Source: Trichosphaerium sp. ATCC 40318 (Eukaryota; Discosea; Flabellinia; Trichosidae). From it: a stretch of 64,000 nt of DNA. Below are positions 47,036 through 58,750 of this stretch, in pieces. A model generated the notes under the pieces. It saw only the letters and a program-made list of their open reading frames with translations. It was not told the DNA's origin and ran no database searches. Location: assembly GCA_038496445.1 (NCBI GenBank), contig JALMLS010000376.1, positions 496,001 through 560,000 on the forward strand, read 5' to 3'. How positions within the stretch are numbered: the first letter of the stretch is position 1; every line of letters starts with the position of its first letter. A program made the position numbers and the translations under genes.

Positions 47036-48939
47036 ATGACCAGTAAAGTGAAGGTACGCCTTCTTTAATAAAACTCTTTTAAATTAAACTTTACATTCAT
47101 TGTCTTTGTTGCTTTTAGTTTGAGTTTGAAGAACCTCCATGCGTTAGAGATTTCGGCGTTACAGTTTGGCATGGTACACCAATATTTATTACTTTAGCGT
47201 TAATTACGCTTTTGATAAGCTTATTACGCTTCGACACGTTAATATTGATTAGAATTTTCGCCAATGGCTGCCAAATACGAAGCAGTAAATCTTGGGCAAG
47301 GTTACCCTAGTTGGAGTCCACCAGGGTTTGTCGTTGATGCTGCTATACAATCTATTAGCGAAAAGACAGGTAAGAAGTAATATTGGTAGTAAAAAGTTGC
47401 TGGTTGTGATGCCCTACGCGTAGAGTATACCATGAGCAAACTCAGATTAACTTGACACTTCCAAGTGTTATTCTCAAACTATTTCGTGCTAACGCTTCCC
47501 TAGGTGCCAAAAATGTTCACCAATACGCTCGCAGTGCTGGTCACCTCCGTCTAGTAAATATTCTAGCCAAGAAATACAACAAACGCTTCACTCAAGAAAT
47601 AAATCCCTTGACAGATATTTGTGTTACAGCTGGAGCGTCAGAGGGAATATACTCTGCTATTCAAGCCACTGTACACCCAGGTGATGAAGTCATTCTCGTG
47701 CAACCGTTCTTTGATATCTACATCGGTGCTATTGCTGCTGCAGGTGGTGTGGCACGGTATATTTCGTACAAGTGCAAGAGCGACAAACCAAAAAGCGTAC
47801 AACTGGTTTTAGAGCCTTTAATCTAATTTTTTTTTTGTTTCTTTTTTTTTACTTATTTCTTGCGTTAGTCGTCTGACTTTTATATTGATTTGGATGAATT
47901 GAAATCTGTCATGAATGAAAAGACAAAGGTTTTATTAATTAATTCACCTCATAATCCTTCAGGAAAGGTTTTGTCAAAAGAGGAATTACAAGGTAAACAA
48001 ATATTAATATTCTTGTACTAATAATCCCGAAAAGGTATTGCAGATGTTGTTGCGTCACACCCAAAATGTATTGTTATCAGCGATGAAGTATATGAGCATC
48101 TTACTTTCGATGGCGTTGAGCATCATCATATTGCAAATATGATCCCAGAGAGGACAATTACAGTCAGTAAGTGTTCTTTTTTTAGTTTTGAAAATCATTA
48201 ACTTCACTGACTTATCAATTTTTGTTAGGCTCTGCTGGTAAAGTACGTGCAATAAGAAAGCTTGATAATGATTGATTATTTACATCTTATTTATTATGTA
48301 GCTTTTCTCTGTAACAGGATGGAAACTAGGATGGTGCATGGGACCAAAGAACTTGCTGTTTGCTATTCAAAAAGTTCACCAGTTTGTTTGTTTTGCATTA
48401 TCGACACCTCTTCAAGAAGCAATTGCTATTGCCTTAGAAAAGGCTGAGGATGAAGGACATTATACTCAACTTGTAGAGGAATACACAACACGACGTGCTA
48501 AGTTGTATACAGCACTTGAAAAGGCAGGATTAAATCCTATAATGCCGCAAGGTGCTTTTTATATTTTGGCTGATATAAGCACATTGCCTTTGAAAGAAGA
48601 TGAGGGTAGAGCAACCTTAACTGGTTTGTGCCCTGAAAGACGTGACTGGAGGTAAACTTTGTTTTGATGTTCTGAGTGCTGTTTTTGTGCTTACGGTTGT
48701 TTAGAATGACGAGACGATTCACCACAGACTTTGGCGTCACTGGCATTCCTTGCTCTGCTTTTTTCAGGTAGGACAGCGTTCAGCCCTTTTTTTTCATCAC
48801 TAACCGAATTACTAGTGACAAGGATGGTGAAAAACCAGAGCACCAACGATATGTTCGTTTCGCATTTTGCAAGAAACTAAAAGACCTTGATATTGCCGCT
48901 GAACGTTTCGGTAAAATGGCTAGCGCAATGAAGCAGTAG
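47036..48939 (+). CDS. Kynurenine/glutamine aminotransferase-like PLP enzyme (class I/II)
   Basis: A fold-type I aminotransferase of the KYAT/CCBL group, which transaminates kynurenine, glutamine and cysteine conjugates. It starts MTSKVKFEFEEPPCVRDF. The second exon group has EAVNLGQGYPSWSPPGFV (family NLGQGFP). Then come VHQYARSAGHLRLV, DICVTAGASEGIYSAIQA, NSPHNPSGKVLSKEE, CIVISDEVYEHLTFDG (the Asp pairs with PLP), SSAGKLFSVTGWKLGWCMG with the PLP-binding Lys in SxGK, and a C-terminal exon PEHQRYVRFAFCKKL with the substrate-carboxylate Arg. About nine exons and about 430 residues, as usual. No targeting peptide is seen, so it is probably cytosolic. Confidence 0.9.
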
Positions 48940-49108
48940 GAGAAGTTACCAAAAAAATACAATTTTTTTTTTCAACAACTACGTGCTTACACAATGAACT
49001 TTATTCTTCTTTTTCAAGCAAATGCATGTTATCAAGATTGATTAACTTTCGAGAGAGAAATTTATCGCGTAGCTGCTTCAGTTTTTTTGTGCTAATCTAT
49101 TTTAAATC
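48940..49108. other. Short 3' spacer
   Basis: The region between the aminotransferase stop and the candidate small gene at 49109 is AT-rich and carries no supported feature. Confidence 0.4.
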
Positions 49109-49387
49109 ATGTCAGGTACGACCATATGGTATTGCCGGTGACATACCGTATTTATATTTTTTAGGACTTTTTTGTTCGCTTCACGTAGCATAGCTTTAAT
49201 CTGTAGTTTTGTTGTTTTAGTGTCTTGATCACATCCACTCCACCCTAAAGAACTATTTGAGTATTTCCTCAATGACTACATGTCAAAACCGAAATTGCGT
49301 AAAGCGCGAAGTCATCATGATGTACCGGCTGGTGGAGGTTTTGGTGGTCTGCCAATGAAAATATCGATGTCTGAGTACAGTTCATAG
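49109..49387 (+). CDS. Candidate small protein gene, plus strand
   Basis: The ATG at 49109 can be spliced by a GTACG...CTAAAG intron to an exon reading ELFEYFLNDYMSKPKLRKAR ... SEYSS and ending at the TAG at 49385-49387, about 46 residues in all. The support is a fitting splice phase and a protein-like composition only. Its last 73 bases overlap, tail to tail, the minus-strand candidate gene. One of the two may be spurious. Confidence 0.3.
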
Positions 49388-49612
49388 CGTACAGATTGTG
49401 AAGATCCAGGACGTCTAAACTTAATTGTTTTTCGTGTAGAAGTAGCCTTGAGGGATCTAGTTGAACGTGTATAGGCTTTGGCTAGTTTGGCATCCATTGA
49501 TTTGACAATCTCAGAAATGTTTGCCGTCTTGTAAGTGTTAGTACTCCGATCTCTCGTTACGAATACGAACAAGTTTGTTTTTTGCTTTGTGTTCGAGTCC
49601 TTTAGAAGCCAT
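49315..49612 (-). CDS. Candidate small basic protein gene, minus strand
   Basis: It starts MASKGLEHKAKNKL. A 43-nt intron (donor GTTCGT, branch-like TACTAAC, acceptor ACAAG) joins it to TANISEIVKSMDAKLAKAYT, KATSTRKTIKFRRPG and a Pro-rich end (GRPPKPPPAGTS), for 84 residues. No family was recognised. The perfect TACTAAC before the acceptor is the strongest argument for the splice. Confidence 0.45.
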
Positions 49613-49946
49613 TTCTTTTACTACTATGACCTACAAAGACTGTACCAAAACGTAGTAAGCCACTTGTCTAGTTTGACACTCTCTATATCAATATGACTAT
49701 TACGTTATTCCGAGTATAAATACTGCTGGGTCATTTATCACTTGTGTGGTAACCTGCTGGTGAAACGTCAAATCGCTTTTCTAAAAACGTCCAAAGAAAG
49801 GAACTTTACAACCTCTATTGCATGCAACGATACTTTAGTGCGCAATAAATTGAAGTGCTCTTGGTTTTTGCCTGTCAATCTTGCTTTCATGAACCTTGGT
49901 ACAGAAAACTGCAAAAAACTTGGAGAAAATCCTGGTTTACATTCAA

Positions 49947-52927
49947 ATGGCAACTAGAGTTTCAAACTACGATCAAACATTACGTACCAAGGGTTTACGA
50001 CAGCAAAATAAAGTTAATCGCTTCGAATTGCGCGTACGATTCTTATATTTATTGATTACGACTGAAGTACCTTAGACGTACGTTTTGTGGGCAAATCATC
50101 TCCTACATGGCCGAGTAAAGATATCAAACATACTTGGCGATCTAGGGGATGGCCTTGTATTGCTTCATTTGGCTGAGGTAATATCTGGGCAACCTATAAA
50201 CGGGTTTTGTCGTAAACCAGTTGTAAAAGCGCAGAAACTTGACAATATAAATATTGCAATAGCGCGCTTTGCTAAAATTGGCGTGGATGTGTCAAGTGTT
50301 GTTTCAGCACGCGATATTGATCAACGGAACGAAAAACTTATATTGGCGTTCTTTTGGAGACTTGTAGAGTACTTTTACAGCACTCATAGTAATAGTAAAG
50401 AAGGTACGTATTTATAGTACGAATAACAAGGCGTTGACGCGTTCAAAAGGTAACTCACTGCTAACTGATGATGTTTACGGTTGGGTTGTTTCTTTTTTGA
50501 ATTTGGAGAACGAGGCTAAAGATAACGTACTACAGAATAAATCAAACGCGTACGTTTTACTCTTTTAACAATAATACAGTACAAACAAGGTTTTTTGTAG
50601 TTTCGTTGATGGTAATTTATTTGGAGAACTCGTAGACAAAGCTTGTAAGGGATCTCTACCTTCTGGGTTCAAAAATGTACGTGTATACCACAGTGTCATT
50701 GCATGAGCCTTGATCTTTATTTAACCATGACTCCCTGGGAGTAATAACACGTGCGTTTAGATGAGCGCTTATGACAAGTCGAAAGCAGCTTTTTCAGCTG
50801 CAGAAAAAAAGCTGGGTGTTCCTTCTTTGGTGCCTTCTGATACGGTTGGGAAAACAGGGGAGAAGATTCTTATTACGTATCTAGCTGAGTTTAGGAATAC
50901 AGTACAGAATAAAGCAGCAGAGAAATCTGTAAAATTAACAGACACTAAACGGGGTGAGTTTCTTTCCTATCCTTTTTTTTTTTTTTGTACTAAATTTCTG
51001 ATCAGGAATTCGTCTTGTGGCTAGAGGAGCTGCTCTTAAATATGGCTATGTAGGACAGAAATCAGCTTTTGAATTAACAGCCCAAAATATTAAGGGTGAG
51101 ACAGTTAAGCTTAATGCAAAGCATCTAGAAGTTGCAATGAAGCATAAACGTACTCAACGTGTTGTCGAACTCCGAACTACACGTGACAGGTAATTTTTAC
51201 AGAACTTACCAGCCGACTAACAATGCATACACAGGCATACTGGTACATTCACTTATGAGTTTATTACAAAGAAGCGTGGAGCGTATCACATAGATTTTAA
51301 ATTAAATGGGAAGACTGCACTTGAAAAAGTTCAAGTAGCAAAGTTTAAGAAACCAGGAGCAGATATAAAGATAAATGTTGATTATAGAGTATATACACCA
51401 TATAAATTTGATGATTATGATTTTATTCTTCCTATTAAGGACTCAATCTTATCAAATGGAGGTACGTACTATAAGGTTTTTATTGTGAGGTGTAGTAAGT
51501 TGTGACTTTTTTTTTTTTCAGATGAAAATGGAGCTGTTGTAAGAAAAGTTACATCAAAACCTACGTTATTTGTAAGACGACAAAGTCAAATGCGTATTGG
51601 TGGAGGTAAGTAATAGAGCTACAAATTTAGTACTACTGAGTTTATGCCGCTAATGTCTTTTGTGAAGGAAATCTTATACAAAAGAAAAAAGCAGAAAACA
51701 AGGGACAAAAAAAGAAAAAACGAAGAAAGAAAAAAAGATCAAAAACACAGAGTAAAACAGAAGAAGCTATAGCGGCTGAGACTGGTAAAAACCCTAATAA
51801 TAATCATGAATCAGAAAAACAAAAGCCCAAAGAACCGGAACCAGAACCAGAACCAAAAGAACCAGAACCAGAACCAAAACCGAAACAACAAGAACCAGAA
51901 CCGAAAGAACCAGAACCAGAACCGGAACCTGAAGAACCTGAACCTCGAGGAGATAAAGAGCCTGAAAATGATTACTATACTTCCACTCCTATAGAAGAAG
52001 GTGGAGAGCTTTATTCAAGTGAATCAGCCGATGACTTACCACTGGAAGCGCCTAATAGAAACTTGATAAATTTCTCATTCTTGACAGCGAATACTTCTCT
52101 AAAAGTAGGAGAAACACTTTCTTATACAATTGAAGTAACAAGGCTTGATACTGGTGACCAATTCAATCTTGATCCAGAGACACTTACATCAATAATAAAG
52201 GATGATGAAGACAATCAGATATCACCATCAAAGAAACAAGTCTCGTACGTAAACACTAATTTTTTCTTCTTGTATAATTTTTTGGTTGTGTGAGTTTCCT
52301 TCAAGTTAGATCATTCGTTGACTTATGTACCAAGTACTTCTTGAATATGGTTAACATTTTGACAGCAAGTTTAACTTGAATGATAAGCATACTATTCAGT
52401 AAAATTGTTTTATTTTTCTTTATTTTTTTTTTGAAGCTATTTTTACTTATTGCTTTGTTGTAGTGGGAGTTCTTTTGAGTTTTCTTATTCTACAAAGAAG
52501 AATGGTTTTTATAATATAGAAGTATTCTATAAAAATAGTAGTCTGTATGCAGACGACTTGGAAGTATACTTTGGAAACATAGCAGATCCAAAAACAAGTT
52601 ACCTTGAAAAAAGAGAAGTTACAAAAGAATATGTCAAGCTCATCACGTATGCTAGAGATAGTAAAAACAATCCTATAGAAAAAGGTAAGGCAGTATATAT
52701 GATCATCCAGTGGTTTATTTATTGACTTTTGATCTGTAGGAGGTGACGCTTTTCGTATATTGGTTGATGGTGTAAATATATCAGCATCACATATTTCAAT
52801 GAGTGATTGTGGTGATGGTAGTTATGATATACAGTTAAAACCTGTATCAACTGGACAAGAGTATGTATTTCAAGTTCTACTTGATGGTTTGGATATAAAA
52901 AATAGTGGTATGAGGATACAGACATAG
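49947..52927 (+). CDS. Filamin-like actin-binding protein: two CH domains plus filamin-type repeats
   Basis: An actin cross-linker. It starts MATRVSNYDQTLRTKGLRQQ. The first CH domain is seen in LWANHLLHGRVKISNILGDL and GDGLVLLHLAEVISGQPI. A second CH-like segment follows (DDVYGWVVSFLNLENEAKDN, GNLFGELVDKACKGSLPSGF). A linker (SAYDKSKAAFSAAEKKLG) leads to Ig-like filamin/ABP280 repeats: GIRLVARGAALKYGYVGQ, FTYEFITKKRGAYHIDFKLN, then later SGSSFEFSYSTKKNGFYNIE and DGSYDIQLKPVSTGQEYVF. Between the repeats sits a hinge of nearly pure Lys/Arg (QKKKKRRKKKRSK) and a Pro-Glu-Lys repeat (PEPEPEPKEPEPEPKPKQQE). Roughly 14 introns. Dictyostelium-type filamins have the CH-CH-rod plan. The charged hinge is unusual. 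Confidence 0.8.
51700..51960 (+). repeat. Lys/Arg and Pro-Glu-Lys coding repeat (filamin hinge)
   Basis: The DNA is a degenerate tandem array of AGAACCAGAACC/AAAGAACC units that encodes the (PEPE/PK) hinge, preceded by a poly-Lys/Arg tract. It is a coding minisatellite, likely length-variable. Confidence 0.8.
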
Positions 52928-53314
52928 CTGTGTTTGTAAAATAAAATAAATAAATAAAAAAAAAGCATAAAACGTCAATGTCAAAGCTTATCTACTTAGA
53001 TAACAATTGTGAATCTGTGTGACTTCATAAACCTACTGTTTCAGAGCTCTACAATATTGGGTTGGTTGTGAAACTGTCCAGTTGTAAAGAATGTGAAGTA
53101 CAAGTAAAACATTAATTGAAAAACTTCTAAGAAACTAGCCATTTACATTTCCAAATCTTTTACTTCAAGGCTTTGCAGATTGTTTCCGTAGACTTTGCGG
53201 TGTACTTTTCTATGTGTGTTGTGTTGACAGATTGATCTGAATAAAACTTGATGATACTTGAGAGCATGCAACAATGATAGACGTAATTTGTATTTATTCT
53301 ATTACATTTTACTA
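52928..53314. other. Convergent 3' spacer
   Basis: 387 nt between the filamin-like stop (plus) and the stop of the next minus-strand gene. No other feature was seen. Confidence 0.5.
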
Positions 53315-56300
53315 TCATCTACGTCTTCCACCGCACATGCCACCTGCTCCGCAGCAACATTCGCGTATTTTTTCACTTAGTGCGAATCCAGCCACAACTA
53401 AACCAACAATGATAACACCGAGAACAGCCCAAACAATTGGGTCAACAGAAGGACCAGTAGGTGGCTCTTCGACATATTTCACCCAAGGTGCTAATGTAGT
53501 TGGTGGTGCCTGAGTTGTAGGAGCTTCTGTAGGAGCTACTGTAGTTGGAGGCTTTGTTGTTGGAGGGGGAGTAGTTGGTGGAGTCGTTGTAGGAGGTAGA
53601 GTTGTAGGTCTTTGACCGGTAGCAACAAAGAAAGACTTTGATGTGAGATCGGAAGTCCTCCAGAAGTTCTTCCCGAAACCAGTTAGGTGCTCTTCAGAGT
53701 ATCCAAGATAAACAGGCTAAAGAAAAAACCAACAGTCAGCTCACACGTGAGAGATTTTGATAGACGTACTGGGCTTGTGTTTTCAGAAACGAAGCTCACT
53801 TCTGGAACAGTTGATACGTTTTTAGTTTGTAAATCTAGCACCATTACTGGTTGTGGATTGTCGTGCCATGTAGATCCACCATATCCAATTTGACCAGCTA
53901 GAGAAAGAAATCAGAAACAATTGATTAGTTTTTCAACTTACAGAAAAATAAACGGTCAAATTCTTCATCGTATGCCACTGCTGAAACGCTTGTTATTTGT
54001 GCGCCACCGCCAACATCTGTGAAAGGAATAGTTTCTTGTACTTCGCCTGTGAGTGTATCCAAAATACCAAACTCTTCGAGTGTGGCATAGAACATTCTTT
54101 CTAAGAAAACAATCAATCATTTTCATCAAGAAAAAACCAGGCCTAGTCTAGTACCTCCTGAAATGCTTATTGTTGTATTTGTTAATACTTGTAGGTTCTT
54201 ATCTTCTCCAGAAGTCAAATTAATACTCGTTAGAGGCAAGCCTTCGTAGTAAAAATAAAGGATATTTTCAGGTGTTATCTCAGCATTTGTAGTTGAAGGA
54301 AAATAAGATCCGAAAGAGCCTTCAGTATCCCAACGTTGTTCAACAAAGTTATAGCAAACACCCTGAAAAAAAAGGGGTTAGTTTCTTTCTTTTTTCCTAA
54401 CTCACTGTGACCGTTACATACCCTTCCGCGAATTGATATACCATCTACAGCAATAGGTGTACTACTGAAAGCGCATAAGTAATCGTCGTTGGCGACTAAT
54501 TCTTCAATAACAGCATCTACTTTTCCTAGCGGTTTAAACTCTGAGTTATCTCCATATTCAGCATAAACAACATCTTCACTAGCAAGTGCTCCTCCTACGA
54601 AAACTCCTTTGGAGTTAGCAGCAACAGTTTGAACTGTTCCTGTTAATGCAGCCGAAGAAGGATCAATATATTTCCATGTTCCTGTACTCAAGTCGAATAT
54701 TGCGGTGCCTCTAAAGGGTAGAATGTTAATACAATGAAGGAAAAAAAAAAAAAGAAAATCGAGTTGTTCTTCTTTTTTCTTTGAACTTTTTTGAACATCT
54801 TTTGTACCTCACATCTACACCTGCTACACGTGTGAATAAACCACCAATGATGAGTTGATTTCCTGATAACTCAACATCGTTTATTTCTCCCTTAATCTAG
54901 AGAGTGCTTAAGTCACAAAAAGCCTAGATAGAGCAAAGTTGTATGTTCTTACTTGTCCATTTAGATCAGTTGTGACATTACCAAATTCGGTCCAGCTATA
55001 ATCTCTGGTTTTAAATGACTTTTGTTGACGAAGTAACGTTCCACCACTCTTTAGAATAAAGCCCTCTGAAGGTCATTAGAGGTGCACTTCCTTTCTTGTT
55101 TTTTTCCATATTTTAAAACGTACCAACTAAATATCTTCCTGTTCTACCACTCTCGCGAATATCGTTACCATTAAACTTAGCCATTACCCAATTCACACCT
55201 CTTTCGAAGTATTTTATATCTTTTACTTGAGTAATTGTTGTATGTCCTTCATCTACAAGCGCACAAGTCCATACATATTGTCCTTTAGCAGCAAGGAAAA
55301 AAGTAATATTTACGTTCAGAAAACTTGACAAAGTGTCGCCTGTAGATTCCTTTGAATCTGATATACTCTGTACCATATCTCCGGAATCAAACTCATATAC
55401 ATTGTATGCTGTTTGTATGGCTTCTTCACTGATGACACGTTGAAGCAATATTGGCCTGCCATAAGAATCAATTTCGAAGATATCTACTTCCAAGCCGTAT
55501 GGAGAAGGAAGCTCTGATACAATAATATCCTCTGCAGGAAAACTACACTCAATTGTTTGTGGTCCAGTAGGTGCGCTTGTTATAATTTCTCCCTTTTGCT
55601 TAGAAATAACTAAAGGAGTAAGAAAAGCCATACAACACGTGTCATATTTTGTTAAATGATTCAAAGAATACGAGTAAAAAATATACCTGAGCCTTGTGAT
55701 GTTAGAGATGTTTTGAATATTAAGTTTTTATCATCTATTTGTGGATACTAGGATATTTTATAAGCACTAAACATTGTTGTGTTGAGAGATAGAGTACCGT
55801 TATTCTTATACGTAGGTTATCAAAGAAAGTATCACCATCATTATCAACGCCGGAATCTTCAATTGTGAACTCAGGAAGAACTTGACATCCCATTGAAATT
55901 GTTGTATCTGCAATACGTGGAACGGCTCCAGTGAGTGTTGCACGTACTGAGTTTTGATAACAATCAGTTGGAGTAAACTGTCCTGTGAAAACAGTTTCTG
56001 ATGTGGACGTCATTGCCACCGAAGTTTCATTGTTGGTGGTGATTCCAGAGAAAGAAACTTGAAGGTTTTCTAATGAGCTAGAAACAGGGGTTGTAGCTGT
56101 GATAGTGTATACAGTTCCTAAAGGTCCGAATGGTGGTGTGACCTCTATTTCCAAAGGAACAGCGTCTTCGCCAGATATTGTAACAGCGAAAGGAATAACT
56201 AAAAAAACAAGATTAGACAGAGATATTCTTTCGTTGAAGTAAACGAACCTTCCGGGCTTCCTGTGTTGCCGTTTTGTGCAATTATTATCCATTCTCCAGG

Positions 56301-58247
56301 AGTAGATTCTAGACTGACTGATGTATAAATAAATTGACCTGATATAAGTGTTCCAGGAGGAAATTGAACAGACCGATCTCCTGGTCCTCGTAGATTAAAA
56401 GTCAAGTGAGTTTCGGTGCTAAACACAACGATAGAAAAATCTGTTGTTCCTATGGAGTCTAAGGTAACTCTGATTTGCTCCTCTTGTCCTCCAGCAACTC
56501 CGCCAAGGTGATCATCAAAGAACACGTGAACGTCTTCTGGTAACTGTGGAGGAGGTGTGATGACATACTTATCTCTACCAGTAACACTTTTAGGTAAAAG
56601 AATGCTCAAGAAAATATCAGCTGTATGTTTTCCAAGGCCTCCCTGGTGCTGTTCGTCAATGACAACCTTTTCGCCATAACTCAAACATGTCGCTGAGCTC
56701 GCTGGAGCCAAATCATCTTTAGTAGCACCGACTAAAGAAGCATTAACCTCAGCGAAGAAAATACCAAAAGAACTATTCTTAGATACCTGTGTACATCAGC
56801 CCACTTGGTTCTCCGTACACCTCATTGAATGCTTCCATTCTAGAAGAAGACAATTCTTTTGCGTACTCCCATGTATTTTGAGCATCATCGTTAATTCCAG
56901 ATCGCTCTATAATATCTCCAAATCTGTTACCACAGTGAGGAGAGGCGAGTGTAACAACATTAGTAACATATTCGCTATTATCTTCCAAGTACGCTCTGAC
57001 ATCTATTCCACCCTAAAACATTTGTTAACAAGCGTCTAACATTGTATAGTGTACCTTTCCAAAAGCTACTATATCTGCTGTGCCAGCGCCCAACAGTGTT
57101 AACCAGTCGGTGATAGTACTAGAGATTACTGTAGCACGTTGTTGTATAGCTAGAAAGACAATATTAATAAACCATCGACTCACAAACGCTTACTGAGTTC
57201 GCCAACGCCAAATGACACGTGAATGTATGGTACGTGTGTTTTATCTAGCTCAGGTATCCATCCTTCATCCCATTGATGTTTGCCTAGACCGGGAACCAAT
57301 ACAATAGGTCTGACATACTCTGGAATACCATAAAGGGCCACCCAATCAATTGCTAATGGGTGTTAGTGGGAACAAGTATAAAAGCGTAATCAGAACGTAC
57401 ATGCACACCAGTTTGTTCCTGTACCGGGTGCGTTCTCGACATTGATATCGATAATGACGTTGTTAACACCAGGGATTAATGTACCGTTTGACCAACGTGC
57501 GAATTTTATCTAAAGCAATCATGTCATTAATCTTAAAAAGCCTTTTTTTTTCTGCAGTTTTTCTGACGTACCTTGTTCATTGGTATGCTGAATGTATTCC
57601 TATAAAACACCGAGTATTAGCAATTTTAGTGATAAAGTTAGAGATATTTTTATCTTTGAAAAGGCACGTGATAAAAAACTTGGCGTACTCAAACCAAAGT
57701 TCGTTTTCTCCATAAAGAAAACCCAATGCGAATCCATTAAAGGTGACTGTATCACGTTCTGGTCTACCATTTGTATTACCCGTCGGATTAAAATCAATAT
57801 CAAAGGCGGGAATAGTCAGAGATAGTGAAGAAGGAAGCTCCAATAGCGTTTCAGGCGTCAAATAGCCATCGGCATCAGTTGGACCTATTTGTGCAGTGAA
57901 TATTTTGAAAAGAGTATTTCTTCTGTTTTAGCTCATAGGATAGGACTTCTACGCATTGCTAGCGCAAAAAAGACGTCTAGGAGTGTTTTTCCAAAGATAT
58001 GGGCGTACCAACGAATTGTGTTATCTCTAGCTGCGCTGTTAACGTCCTTGTTTCGCAATTTGTGTCCAAGTCAGGGCCGCTAAAACAACTTTTTTAGCAG
58101 TAGCCGGTAAAAAGTAACGAACCAATCTACAAGCGCTGTACGTCTATGTTCTGGTAGAGATATATTTGGTGGTTCTGGTCCTGAGCCACAGCGTAGACTT
58201 GTTACTGCAGTTATACAGAGCACAAAAGTTAGAGCCGTGAGCCACAT
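53315..58247 (-). CDS. Type I membrane protein: lipase-like domain without catalytic Ser, Ig-like region, beta-propeller, Thr/Pro stalk, TM
   Basis: The signal peptide is MWLTALTFVLCITAVTS. After two N-terminal exons the alpha/beta-hydrolase part reads YVRPIVLVPGLGKHQWDEGW, TITDWLTLLGAGTADIVAFG|KGGIDVRAYL and VVTLASPHCGNRFGDII. This is the lipase class 2/PGAP1-like pattern, but the elbow HSKGG is FGKGG here: the nucleophile Ser is Gly. Ig-like segments follow (PLEIEVTPPFGPLGTVYTIT). Next come propeller-like repeats (IIGGLFTRVAGVDVRGTAIF, VAANSKGVFVGGALAS), resembling Rax2/kelch-type blades. The end is a Thr/Pro stalk (TTLPPTTTPPTTPPPTTKPP), one TM helix (DPIVWAVLGVIIVGLVVAGF) and a Cys-rich tail (ECCCGAGGMCGG). 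Probably a cell-surface binding protein rather than an enzyme. More than 20 exons, all in one direction. Confidence 0.7.
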
Positions 58248-58750
58248 GTTAGTTGTTGGTGCGCTTGTACGTTTTCGCTTTTTATGATAGTTACTTAAAT
58301 ACAGCGTTGCTGTTTTGTGCACGTGACACACGTGTCAGTTGTCACTGTTTTCAGCGTTCCTTATCATAAATCTACATACACAGGCTTTCTTGCATGTACA
58401 GTTAATACTTATCACCACACCCACAAATATTATCCGTCTCGTTTTGTGTAAGTTGAGTTACTTTGTAAAACCATGTTGTTTGAATCTATGAGTCATAAAT
58501 CTTTATGTCGAAAGTGGATATCTGGTACTAATCTGTGAACCTGTGAACACTTGGCATGTTATGTACTTCCACTCATTTATGTGCTATACGCGTATCATAA
58601 GTAATAGTAATCCAATACTTGCAGTTGCAAGCGAGGATTTAAACGAATAATAACTTGTATGAAGTAGTGAATTTTTTTTTTTTGAAGTCTATCAAGTGAC
58701 TAATAGGACGCGCTCTAGGGTGAGTCTTAAGGGTGGAGTCTCCACTTAAG
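58248..58750. other. Intergenic region
   Basis: About 500 nt upstream of the lipase-like gene and downstream of the F-box gene, both on the minus strand. Two CACGTG palindromes stand 10 bp apart at 58320-58336 (GCACGTGACACACGTGTC), about 75 bp upstream of the lipase-like start codon. They are candidate promoter elements. Confidence 0.5.
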
